A stretch of DNA of 32,457 bases, taken from assembly GCA_020628085.1 (NCBI GenBank), contig JAHDFQ010000038.1:1-32457 (forward strand), written 5' to 3'. The notes under the pieces were generated by a model. That model did not search any database, had not been told where the DNA came from, and saw nothing but the letters and a program-made list of their open reading frames with translations. Every line of letters begins with the position of its first letter. Position 1 is the first letter of the stretch. The translations under genes and the position numbers were made by a program. Source of the stretch: Saprospiraceae bacterium. GTDB lineage: Bacteria; Bacteroidota; Bacteroidia; Chitinophagales; Saprospiraceae. Positions 1-7,294 of this stretch are shown in pieces.

Positions 1-2
1 TT

Positions 3-170
3 ATACTATCTCATAACCATCCATCAGGAAATGTACAACCAAGTACAGCAGATATTGAGATTACTAAAAAACTAAAAATAGCAGCAGAGTTTCTGGATAT
101 GTCAGTATTAGATCACTTGATAATAACTAGAGATGGATATTATTCTTTTGCAGATTCAGGTATATTATAA
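3..170 (+). CDS. RadC/JAB-domain protein, C-terminal part only
   Basis: The first bases are the last 55 codons of a RadC-family (MPN/JAMM-like) protein; the 5' part lies outside the window. The visible frame begins with a JAMM metal-binding signature, L-S-H-N-H-P-S-G-N, followed by a Ser and Asp (S-T-A-D) at the usual spacing, and ends with the family's typical H-L-I-I-T-R-D-G-Y-Y-S-F run before a TAA. RadC-like proteins are common cargo of Bacteroidota integrative elements and prophages, and the biochemical role of the family is not settled. Its position immediately before a tRNA-derived att-like junction suggests that it belongs to an integrated element extending to the left. Family assignment is firm; the role is inferred. 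Confidence 0.85.
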   Translation: MLSHNHPSGNVQPSTADIEITKKLKIAAEFLDMSVLDHLIITRDGYYSFADSGIL

Positions 171-204
171 ACTATAAAATTTATTAAATAAATATTCTCA
201 TTAT

Positions 205-310
205 GGTATCAGTTTAGGTAACTTATCTATACATCATGGGGATGAACCTTGTAATATGAACTTTAATAATAGGTATCCAAAAAGGTATCCTATCTATTTT
301 TATAGGTATC
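205..310 (+). repeat. Four GGTATC direct repeats near the att-like junction
   Basis: GGTATC occurs at 205-210, 272-277, 284-289 and 305-310. The last three are extended to AGGTATC, two of them to TAGGTATC. They sit 36 to 141 bp from the tRNA homology, where tyrosine-integrase arm sites usually lie. The spacing is irregular and the motif is short, so integrase binding is only a possibility. Confidence 0.35.
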
Positions 311-345
311 TTATGGAAAACAGACATCTTGTAAGCCCTTATTAA

Positions 346-410
346 TCAGCTGGTAGAGCATCTCACTTTTAATGAGAGGGTCCTGGGTTCGAGCCCCAGC
401 CAGATCACCA
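346..410 (+). tRNA. tRNA-Lys(UUU) 3' fragment, lacking the 5' acceptor and D strands (probable att site)
   Basis: The fragment has a good anticodon arm (361-365 pairs with 373-377; loop CTTTTAA; anticodon TTT at 368-370). A 5-nt variable loop follows, then a perfect T-arm (383-387 with 395-399, loop TTCGAGC), the acceptor 3' strand at 400-406, discriminator A407 and encoded CCA at 408-410. The 5' side fails: the D-stem 5' strand would be AATC (344-347) against GAGC, with only two pairs, and the 5' acceptor strand that should read GATCTGG is absent. This gene cannot fold as a whole tRNA. It looks like the 3' half left behind when an element integrated into tRNA-Lys; an intact copy would be expected at the far left end of that element. 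Confidence 0.8.
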
Positions 411-413
411 ACA

Positions 414-452
414 AGTCTTCATTCAGTTTTGAATGAGGGCTTTTGTTGTTTT
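414..452 (+). terminator. Terminator of the displaced tRNA-Lys gene
   Basis: A 12-bp stem with a few G-T pairs (414-425 with 430-441, loop GTTT) is followed at once by a T-rich run (TTTGTTGTTTT). It lies 3 nt after the CCA of the tRNA fragment, where the native tRNA terminator would be. This supports the view that 346 onwards is the original chromosome. Confidence 0.7.
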
Positions 453-479
453 ACCCCATACCGTATCCATACCCTGGAG

Positions 480-570
480 CATAATCTTTAGATTGTGCCG
501 AAAAATACTCAAAAAACGCTCTACCTTTGCCTACCCCGTATTACAACCATCAAGTTGTGCCGAAAATACT
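480..570 (+). repeat. Two related hairpin-plus-tail repeats upstream of the R-M gene
   Basis: Copy A: a 7-bp stem, 480-486 with 491-497 (one G-T pair), loop TTTA, followed by GCCGAAAAATACT-type sequence. Copy B: stem 543-547 with 554-558 around a 6-nt loop, followed by the same TGCCGAAAATACT tail at 558-570. The tails are nearly identical, while the stem bases differ but still pair, so the hairpin itself seems to be kept. A third hairpin of the same 16-nt size, 13 of 16 identical to copy A, is at 7129-7144. The rest of the 411-678 gap shows no gene and no clear promoter. Confidence 0.5.
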
Positions 571-678
571 ATTTGACCTCTAATTTAGTTTTTGTATATT
601 GCGACACTATGAGAGCTTTAGCGGAGTCATTCGGCTAGGGCTTTCTGTGTTACATAACCATAAATTAAGCAAAAACAC

Positions 679-3600
679 ATGGCATTGTTTCAAAAGTCTG
701 TACTACAGAAGCATTTAAAAACACTAGAAGGTAACGCAAAAATAGAAAAAGCCTACTCGGATTTTGTAGCCTATTTCCATAATCCTACCATTCAAGAAAA
801 TATCCGCAAATCTAAGGAAGAGCAATTTCAAGCAGGTTTTTTGAGAGCCTTATTTGTGAAAAATTTGGGTTATACGCTCAATCCTGATCCTGATTTTAAC
901 CTGACGACCGAGCTTAAAAATGTCAAGAATAGTAAAAAAGCCGATGGCGCAATTTTACTAGACGGCAAAGCGATAGCAGTAGTGGAGTTAAAAGGTATGA
1001 ATACGCCTGATCTTTCTAAAGTAGAGGCACAAGCATTTGGTTATAAAAACAATCAACCCGATGCGGTTTATGTCATTACTTCTAATTTTCAAAAATTGCG
1101 ATTTTACATTGACAATGCCATTGAGTTTATAGAGTTCAATTTGTTTACGCTTACCAAAGAACAATTCTATCTATTGTGGCTATGTTTGGCAAAGGAAAGT
1201 ATTTTTAAACATCTTCCTAAAAAAGTCAATACGGCTTCGGTGATGGAAGAAGAAAACGTCACCAAAAAGTTATACAAAGATTATTCTGCCTTTAAAAATG
1301 CGTTGTTTAACGATTTGGTGCGCCAAAATCCAGATATAGATCAACTATTGTTGTTCAAAAAATCACAAAAGCTCATTGATCGGTTTTTGTTTATCTTTTT
1401 TGCGGAGGATAAAGGCTTATTACCGCCCAATTCGATTACTCAAATTGTCAAAACTTATGACACTCTCAAACAAGCCGATTTTGAAAAACCCTTATACGAG
1501 GTCTTTCAACAATATTTTGGTTATATCAATAGTGGACGACCAGCCAAAGGTGATAAAGCCGAAATATTTGCGTTCAATGGTGGTTTGTTTGCCCCTGATC
1601 CAATGTTGGATGAACTCATTATTTCTGATAGTATTTTGATGAATCATACCTTGGTATTATCGGGTTATGATTTTGAAACAGAAGTAGATGTAAACATCTT
1701 AGGTCATATTTTTGAACACTCACTCAATGAGATAGACGAAATGACCGCCCAGCTCGAAGGGCAAACCATCGACAAAAGCAAAACCAAACGTAAAAAGGAC
1801 GGTGTGTTTTACACGCCCAAATATATCACCAAGTACATTGTAGATAATACCGTTGGAAAACTTTGTCAAGATAAAAAAACGGAATTAGAACTCTTAGAAG
1901 TTGACTACTCCAAGAACTATATCAACGCTAAAAAACGAACTAATAAAGACGGTAAAAAAACCAACCTTTCGGTAGAAGGAGAAACGATTTTAGAACACCT
2001 ACGAAGCTATCGAGCATATTTGTTGGAACTGACGATTTGCGACCCTGCTTGTGGTAGTGGTGCGTTTCTCAATCAAGCCCTCGACTTTCTGATAAAAGAA
2101 CACCAACACATAGACGAACTAGAAGCCCAACTGCTAAATGTACCTATGGTCTTATCCGATATTACCAATGATATTTTGGAGCGTAATATTTATGGTGTAG
2201 ACATCAACGAAGAATCCGTAGAAATTGCCCGTTTGTCCTTGTGGCTACGATCCGCCAAAAAAGGTCGTGCCTTGACCACGTTGAGCAATAATATCAAATG
2301 CGGTAATTCGCTCATAGATGATCCCGAAGTAGCGGGTGACAAAGCCTTTCATTGGGAAACGGAGTTTCCGAGTGTGTTTAGACTCAAAGAAAAACAGGCT
2401 TTTCATGTGGTGTTGACAACACACAATAGTCGAACATCGCAGCGTATGATTGATTATGGTATTGAAAAAGGTGAACCCATAGAATTAGGTTTGGAGGAAG
2501 AAATTGAATTGACGAAAATCTTTGCCACTTTAATGCTTGAATACAATTACCATTGTTTAGCTTATAATGTGTGTAAAGATCATGTGCATCTGATATTGGT
2601 GTGTGAAGCGAATGAAATAACGGATATTGTTCAAAAACTAAAATCTATTAGTAGTAAAGAGTTTAGGCGGTTGGATATTTCAATGGGTCATGACCCATTG
2701 GAGCATAAGGGTTTCTGGTCGCAAAAATTCTATTATGCAGCACTGGACGAATGGACATTGGCTACCACCGCTACTCGATCGGGCTATTTGTACAACGATG
2801 CGCATTTGGGCAATGCCATCGCCTATATTCAAACCAATCGTCAAAAACATGATCTTCCTGAAAGTACTGAACTCCAAAACATCATCGACACATTTATTAC
2901 GACGCAAGACCTCGCTTTCGCCCCCGAATATACAGGTGGTTTTGATGTGGTGATTGGGAATCCGCCTTATTTAGGTGGGAGAGATTGGAAAAAAGAAGAT
3001 GGCAGAGATTATGAATATCTAGTTTCCAAGTATGAAGTAGCTGAATATCAATTTGATATGTATGTTATTTTTTGGGAAAGAGGCTTGAAAATATTGAAAA
3101 AAGATCGTCTTTTAGGTTTTATCACGCCTGTCACATGGCTAAATAATCAGAAAACAAAAAAACTTAGAAAGTATATTCTAAATCAAACGTCCATTTTAGA
3201 AATTTTAGATTTTTCCAATGTGAATGTTTTTAAAGATGCAGTAGTTCTCACAATGATAGGTATTATTAAAAATGAAAATAATGAGAAAGATAATAAAGTG
3301 AGAATTGGAGTCGCAAATTCAGAATCAATACCAATGGAGTTTAATTACTTGCAGCAAAAAAATTGGATTGATGAAGAACTTAGTATTATTAACACAAATT
3401 TGAAAGAAGAAGACATAATAATTAAGAATAAACTAGAATCGTTAGGTAAACCTTTAGAGGTTTTTTCATTAGTTAAATTTGGAATCAAAATCTATGAAAC
3501 GGGTAAAGGAAATCCTCCTCAAAATAAGAATGCAGCAAAAGAGAAAATTTTTGAAGCTACTAAGCAATTAGAATCTGATTATAGACCTTACTTAGAAGGA

Positions 3601-4311
3601 AAGGACATTGATACTTATGTTATCAAATATCAGGATAGATGGCTTAAATATGGTAAAAACTTGGCAGCACCTAGAACACCAGACTTATTTGAAGGTGAAA
3701 GACTTTTAGTTAGACGAATTGTCGGTAAAGGTTTGATAGCTATGTATGTAAATACAGATTATGTTACGAGCCAATTATTGCAAATAGTAAAACCTTATGA
3801 CAGTAAAAATTCAAAGTATTTATTGGGGATACTAAATTCTTCTTTGATTGGCTTTTATTTTAGAAAGAAGTATAATAGAGTAGATAAAACTTTTCCTGAG
3901 ATACGTATATATGAATTAAGAGCTTTACCAGTAGTTTTTGGAACTGATAAAGAACAAGAAAAGCTAGCAGCCAATGTTGATAAAATAATAGGACTTAAGA
4001 AAAATGAATTTGTTTTAGCTTCCAAATTCACCCGTCTCCTTCAGCGCAAATTCACCCTCGAAAAACTGCCCAAAAAACTTCAAAGCTGGCATACCTTGAC
4101 CTTTGCAGAGTTTGTCAAAGAACTCAAAAAGAAAAAGATCAAGCTTGGTTTGGCAGAGGAAGCCGAGTGGGAGGATTATTTTGAAACCGAAAAAGCCAAA
4201 GCACTCGCCATACAAAGCACCATCGATCAGACGGACAAAGAAATTGACCAAATGGTGTATGCGTTGTATGGTTTAACGGAAGAAGAAATACGGATAGTGG
4301 AGGAACGTTAG
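679..4311 (+). CDS. Type IIG (Eco57I-like) restriction-modification enzyme with an inserted Y1/RAYT-type HUH transposase domain
   Basis: This 1210-residue single-chain enzyme should cut DNA and methylate adenine. The N-terminus has a PD-(D/E)XK nuclease core (Asp89, then Glu103-Leu-Lys105 after a hydrophobic strand). The gamma-class N6-adenine methylase follows: motif X around G-V-F-Y-T-P (375-380), motif I D-P-A-C-G-S-G (455-461), an Asp-containing strand Y-G-V-D (505-508) and motif IV N-P-P-Y (761-764). A specificity domain occupies about 950-1130, with a C-terminal helical tail. Between motifs I and IV, residues about 570-745 are a foreign Y1/REP-associated-transposase-like domain with an HUH motif (H635-V-H637) and a candidate nucleophile Tyr716 in A-Y-I-Q-T-N-R-Q-K-H. 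No separate methylase or specificity gene lies nearby. The stretch coding for the specificity domain is clearly more AT-rich than its flanks. The R-M class is firm; activity of the inserted domain is unknown. Confidence 0.9.
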   Translation: MALFQKSVLQKHLKTLEGNAKIEKAYSDFVAYFHNPTIQENIRKSKEEQFQAGFLRALFVKNLGYTLNPDPDFNLTTELKNVKNSKKADGAILLDGKAIAVVELKGMNTPDLSKVEAQAFGYKNNQPDAVYVITSNFQKLRFYIDNAIEFIEFNLFTLTKEQFYLLWLCLAKESIFKHLPKKVNTASVMEEENVTKKLYKDYSAFKNALFNDLVRQNPDIDQLLLFKKSQKLIDRFLFIFFAEDKGLLPPNSITQIVKTYDTLKQADFEKPLYEVFQQYFGYINSGRPAKGDKAEIFAFNGGLFAPDPMLDELIISDSILMNHTLVLSGYDFETEVDVNILGHIFEHSLNEIDEMTAQLEGQTIDKSKTKRKKDGVFYTPKYITKYIVDNTVGKLCQDKKTELELLEVDYSKNYINAKKRTNKDGKKTNLSVEGETILEHLRSYRAYLLELTICDPACGSGAFLNQALDFLIKEHQHIDELEAQLLNVPMVLSDITNDILERNIYGVDINEESVEIARLSLWLRSAKKGRALTTLSNNIKCGNSLIDDPEVAGDKAFHWETEFPSVFRLKEKQAFHVVLTTHNSRTSQRMIDYGIEKGEPIELGLEEEIELTKIFATLMLEYNYHCLAYNVCKDHVHLILVCEANEITDIVQKLKSISSKEFRRLDISMGHDPLEHKGFWSQKFYYAALDEWTLATTATRSGYLYNDAHLGNAIAYIQTNRQKHDLPESTELQNIIDTFITTQDLAFAPEYTGGFDVVIGNPPYLGGRDWKKEDGRDYEYLVSKYEVAEYQFDMYVIFWERGLKILKKDRLLGFITPVTWLNNQKTKKLRKYILNQTSILEILDFSNVNVFKDAVVLTMIGIIKNENNEKDNKVRIGVANSESIPMEFNYLQQKNWIDEELSIINTNLKEEDIIIKNKLESLGKPLEVFSLVKFGIKIYETGKGNPPQNKNAAKEKIFEATKQLESDYRPYLEGKDIDTYVIKYQDRWLKYGKNLAAPRTPDLFEGERLLVRRIVGKGLIAMYVNTDYVTSQLLQIVKPYDSKNSKYLLGILNSSLIGFYFRKKYNRVDKTFPEIRIYELRALPVVFGTDKEQEKLAANVDKIIGLKKNEFVLASKFTRLLQRKFTLEKLPKKLQSWHTLTFAEFVKELKKKKIKLGLAEEAEWEDYFETEKAKALAIQSTIDQTDKEIDQMVYALYGLTEEEIRIVEER
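2386..2913 (+). mobile_element. Y1/RAYT-like HUH domain inserted in frame in the R-M gene
   Basis: Residues about 570-745 of the R-M protein follow the REP-associated tyrosine transposase pattern. They start with F-H-V-V-L-T-T-H-N, then comes the HUH strand D-H-V-H-L-I-L, a helix ending S-S-K-E-F-R-R-L, an aromatic G-F-W-S-Q-K-F-Y-Y block, and a final helix with A-Y-I-Q-T-N-R-Q-K-H holding the candidate catalytic tyrosine. It fills the loop between E-F-P-S-V-F and G-G-F-D-V-V-I-G-N-P-P-Y, which in ordinary Eco57I-like enzymes are close together. The frame is open throughout and the key residues are kept, so it has not decayed. Boundaries are approximate. Confidence 0.75.
2681..2700 (+). repeat. 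REP-like palindrome, copy 1, in frame inside the HUH domain
   Basis: A perfect 20-bp palindrome, CAATGGGTCATGACCCATTG, encodes part of S-M-G-H-D-P-L-E. It falls in the loop between the S-S-K-E-F-R-R-L helix and the G-F-W-S-Q-K block of the inserted transposase-like domain. The same 20 bases recur in the intergenic DNA at 7227, so the palindrome is a dispersed repeat and not merely a result of coding. Confidence 0.85.
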
Positions 4312-4778
4312 TACACCGTGCAACTCAAGTTAATTTCAGTTATAAGTTAATTAGAGTATTGTATTTCAAGGGGTCATGACCCCTTGGGACAATCTACCAA
4401 GTATAAGAAACTTATTTTATATAATATTCAAAGTGGTTTTAACCCCCTTGTTGTTCAATACATTACAATGAGCTAAAGCCACATTGGGGTTTTAATTTAC
4501 ATTTATTACATGGTATTAGAAACAGACAGGAGAATCGGTCTAACTGCGTAAGGTATTATTTACTAAGGCTCTTAAATTAAAACAAACTGCCAACCACAGG
4601 AAGGCGCAAAAAACCACCCTTCGTCGAAAAACCTACTTCATTCAACGGTATTTATACAATCGTGGCAAGCGAAATGATTAATTATGCGTTCCAATTAAAA
4701 ATAACATCAAATGCTTAACTTTTGTGAGAATCTGGTGTTCTTTTTCTGTTATTTAGATAAACCATAAGAAAATCAAAA
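4312..4778. other. Intergenic region between the R-M gene and the TonB receptor
   Basis: This 467-bp gap holds REP-like copy 2 and a possible RNA structure at 4441-4491, where AACCCC pairs with GGGGTT around an inner CAATG/CATTG stem and a T-rich stretch follows. It also holds a 45-codon open stretch without an ATG (4544-4681) that codes for a very basic peptide and may be a gene remnant. A near-consensus -7 element (AACTTTTG, 4717-4724) about 55 bp before the receptor gene is a weak promoter candidate. Confidence 0.5.
4367..4386 (+). repeat. REP-like palindrome, copy 2 (variant)
   Basis: CAAGGGGTCATGACCCCTTG is a perfect 20-bp palindrome that differs from copies 1 and 3 only by a compensated T/A to G/C change in both arms. 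Like the others it is preceded by TTT and followed by G. It lies 55 bp after the stop codon of the R-M gene. Confidence 0.85.
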
Positions 4779-7115
4779 ATGTATAAAGCGCTACTATTTT
4801 TAATGCTATTTGGCTATTCGATAATTGCCTCTGCACAAGAAAATTTCACTATCAGTGGTTATGTCAAAGATGCTTCCAATGGCGAGACGCTAATCGGTGC
4901 AAATATCTACAACAAAGATAATGCTGCACAAGGAACAAGTTCAAATATCTATGGATTTTACTCCCTGACTTTACCAAAAGGAACCTACACTTTGGTGTTT
5001 TCCTACCTCGGTTTTTCCGATCAAGAAAAAGTAGTTGAACTGACCGAAAATAGGCGAGTCAATGTCGAAATGTCGGAAGGCGTAACATTCCAAGAAGTGG
5101 TGGTAACGGCAGAAGAACAAGACAAAAATGTAGAAAGTACCGAAATGGGAACGGTAGAGTTGCCGATGGATAAAATCAAAAAGATTCCTGCTCTGATGGG
5201 AGAGGTAGATGTGTTGAAAACGATTCAATTATTACCTGGTGTTTTGTCAGCAGGAGAGGGAAACTCTGGATTTTATGTGCGTGGTGGTGGACCAGATCAA
5301 AACCTGGTTTTATTGGACGAGGCGGTGGTGTATAATTCGGGTCATTTGTTGGGGTTCTTCTCTGTTTTTAATGCTGATGTCATCAAAAATACGACACTTA
5401 TAAAAGGTAGTATGCCCGCATATTATGGTGGTCGTTTGTCTTCGGTGGTCGATATTCAAATGAAGGACGGTAATGATAAAAAGTTTGGTGTAGAAGGTGG
5501 AATTGGCTTAATTTCTTCACGACTAACCGTCGAAGGGCCCATCAAAAAAGAGCAAAGTTCTTTTATTGTTTCAGGACGTCGAACCTATGCTTTGGACTTA
5601 GCGCAACCTGCTATCAATAATACAGATTTCGCTGGAACAAACTATTATTTTTACGATTTGAATGCAAAAATCAATCATCGTTTTTCTGATAAAGATCGTT
5701 TGTTTTTGAGCGGTTATTTTGGTCGTGATGTACTGATCTACAACTCCAATGAACGTGATTTCTTTTTAAGGATGCCTTACGGAAATACAACGGCAACCCT
5801 ACGTTGGAATCACCTATTTACGGATAAATTATTTATGAATGTATCGGCTATTTATAACGATTATGATTTCTCGTTTGATGGTGGACAAGCCGATTTTAGT
5901 GTCGGTTTATTTTCAGGTGTACGCGATTATAATTTTAAAATAGACTTTGATTATTTCCCAAAACCTGAACATCAAATTCAATTTGGTATCAATTATACTT
6001 ATCATAGATTAACTCCGAATATTACGACTGCTTCCAATGGAGAGGTAGAATTTTCAAATGATATTTTACCAAAATACGCACACGAATATGCAGCCTTTAT
6101 TCAAGACGAATGGAAAGTCAATCAAAAATTGACATTAAATATTGGATTGCGTTTATCCGCATTCACGCAAGTGGGACCATACACCAGTAAGATAGACGGG
6201 AGAGAGTTTGATGATCTAGAACCCGTTAAAACATATAGTGGAATTGAACCACGAATCGGTTCAAAATATAGTTTAGATGAGACGTCTTCTATTAAAGCAG
6301 GTATTGCGATTACCAATCAATATGTACATTTAGTAAGTAATTCAACGAGTACTTTGCCCTTGGATGTTTGGGTGCCGAGTAGTGAATTGGTTGAGCCACA
6401 ACGAGGGATTCAATATGCTGTTGGTTATTTCAAAAATCTAAAAGATAATATGTATGAAACATCTGTAGAGGTATATTATAAAGATTTAAGAAATCAAATA
6501 GATTATCGTGAAAACTATGTCAATGACGTAGCAGTCGAAGTGGAAGATGAATTTGTTTTTGGAAAAGGACGTGCATACGGGGTAGAATTTTTTGTAAAAA
6601 AGGCGAAAGGTAAGTTAAATGGTTGGATTGGATATACCTTATCTCGTGCTGAACGTACGTTTGATGACATTAATGACGGGAATACCTTTCCAGCTATCTA
6701 TGATCGAACACATGATTTGTCCATAGTTGCGAATTATGAATTGAGTAAAAAATGGGAATTTGGAGCAGCTTTTATTTATGGAACAGGAAATGCGTTCACC
6801 CCTGTTAAAAGTCTATATTTTATTGATAACAATCTGACGACTGAATACGGTCCAAGAAACAGCGCAAGAGTTCAAGACTATCACCGTTTAGATGTGTCGG
6901 CAACCTACACACCCAAGGCCGATAAAGAGAAAAGCTTCCAATCCGATTGGACATTTTCTGTATATAACATTTACAATAGACAAAATCCTTTTTTCTTGTA
7001 TAATGATTTTGAGACTAATTTAAGTGAAGGAACAGCAAAAGCATCTGCCTTTAAAGTTTCGTTGTTTCCTATTATTCCATCGGTTACTTGGAATTTTAGA
7101 TGGAATCAGAAATAA
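4779..7115 (+). CDS. TonB-dependent outer-membrane receptor with carboxypeptidase-regulatory-like N-terminus
   Basis: This 778-residue protein is an energy-coupled outer-membrane importer. It starts with a clear signal peptide (cleavage near A-S-A-Q, about residue 19-20). A carboxypeptidase-D-regulatory-like domain (about 24-105, I-S-G-Y-V-K-D...G-E-T-L-I-G-A-N) follows, then a plug domain (about 130-235, including V-R-G-G-G-P-D-Q-N and a Y-Y-G-G-R-L-S-S-V-V strand) and a 22-strand-type barrel to the end. It is shorter than SusC proteins, and no SusD-like partner is present. Instead it is followed after 179 bp by a DUF4249-type lipoprotein, a recurrent pairing in Bacteroidota. The substrate cannot be read from the sequence. 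Confidence 0.92.
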   Translation: MYKALLFLMLFGYSIIASAQENFTISGYVKDASNGETLIGANIYNKDNAAQGTSSNIYGFYSLTLPKGTYTLVFSYLGFSDQEKVVELTENRRVNVEMSEGVTFQEVVVTAEEQDKNVESTEMGTVELPMDKIKKIPALMGEVDVLKTIQLLPGVLSAGEGNSGFYVRGGGPDQNLVLLDEAVVYNSGHLLGFFSVFNADVIKNTTLIKGSMPAYYGGRLSSVVDIQMKDGNDKKFGVEGGIGLISSRLTVEGPIKKEQSSFIVSGRRTYALDLAQPAINNTDFAGTNYYFYDLNAKINHRFSDKDRLFLSGYFGRDVLIYNSNERDFFLRMPYGNTTATLRWNHLFTDKLFMNVSAIYNDYDFSFDGGQADFSVGLFSGVRDYNFKIDFDYFPKPEHQIQFGINYTYHRLTPNITTASNGEVEFSNDILPKYAHEYAAFIQDEWKVNQKLTLNIGLRLSAFTQVGPYTSKIDGREFDDLEPVKTYSGIEPRIGSKYSLDETSSIKAGIAITNQYVHLVSNSTSTLPLDVWVPSSELVEPQRGIQYAVGYFKNLKDNMYETSVEVYYKDLRNQIDYRENYVNDVAVEVEDEFVFGKGRAYGVEFFVKKAKGKLNGWIGYTLSRAERTFDDINDGNTFPAIYDRTHDLSIVANYELSKKWEFGAAFIYGTGNAFTPVKSLYFIDNNLTTEYGPRNSARVQDYHRLDVSATYTPKADKEKSFQSDWTFSVYNIYNRQNPFFLYNDFETNLSEGTAKASAFKVSLFPIIPSVTWNFRWNQK

Positions 7116-7128
7116 CATTAACCGTACT

Positions 7129-7144
7129 ACAGTCTTTAGACTGT
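7129..7144 (+). repeat. 16-nt hairpin related to the 480-570 repeats
   Basis: ACAGTCTTTAGACTGT forms a perfect 6-bp stem with loop TTTA, 14 nt after the TonB-receptor stop codon. It matches the hairpin at 481-496 at 13 of 16 positions, and the differences keep the stem paired. No T-run follows, so it is not a typical terminator. It shares this intergenic gap with REP-like copy 3. Confidence 0.5.
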
Positions 7145-7226
7145 AAAGTCTCTATTTGTTGACGTTTATGAGCTTACAAGGCTGAACTATTACTTGAAAA
7201 AATAGACGTTATTCTAAAGTTTTTTT

Positions 7227-7246
7227 CAATGGGTCATGACCCATTG
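7227..7246 (+). repeat. REP-like palindrome, copy 3
   Basis: CAATGGGTCATGACCCATTG, identical to copy 1, is preceded by a T run and followed by G. It contains an ATG in frame with the lipoprotein gene downstream, which lengthens that open frame by 22 codons. This is a by-product of the repeat and not a real start. Confidence 0.85.
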
Positions 7247-7294
7247 GATTTAAAACAGTTTTTATTAGAATATTTAATAATAAATTCTAAACCA

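Larger units (their letters stand above)
1..345. mobile_element. Right end of a putative integrative element
   Basis: The region to the left of the tRNA-Lys fragment carries the RadC tail and then about 175 bp of non-coding, AT-rich DNA with several GGTATC motifs. It stops exactly where tRNA homology starts, at 346. Elements that integrate into a tRNA 3' end restore a whole tRNA at one end and leave a 3' copy at the other. The 3' copy seen here places the element on the left and the chromosome on the right. The integrase and the other end are not in the window, so the call is an inference from the junction and from the RadC cargo. Confidence 0.45.

Noticed and set aside
335-410. A complete functional tRNA-Lys
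   Set aside because: The acceptor 5' strand and half of the D-stem do not pair, so only a 3' fragment is present.
4441-4491. Strong terminator of the R-M gene
   Set aside because: The outer stem is only 6 bp, with a large asymmetric loop, and the following T content is modest. I kept it only as a possible structure.
7229-7294. Extension of the lipoprotein gene to an ATG at 7229 (333 residues)
   Set aside because: That ATG is part of the dispersed REP-like palindrome. The Met at 7295 begins a textbook lipoprotein signal peptide.
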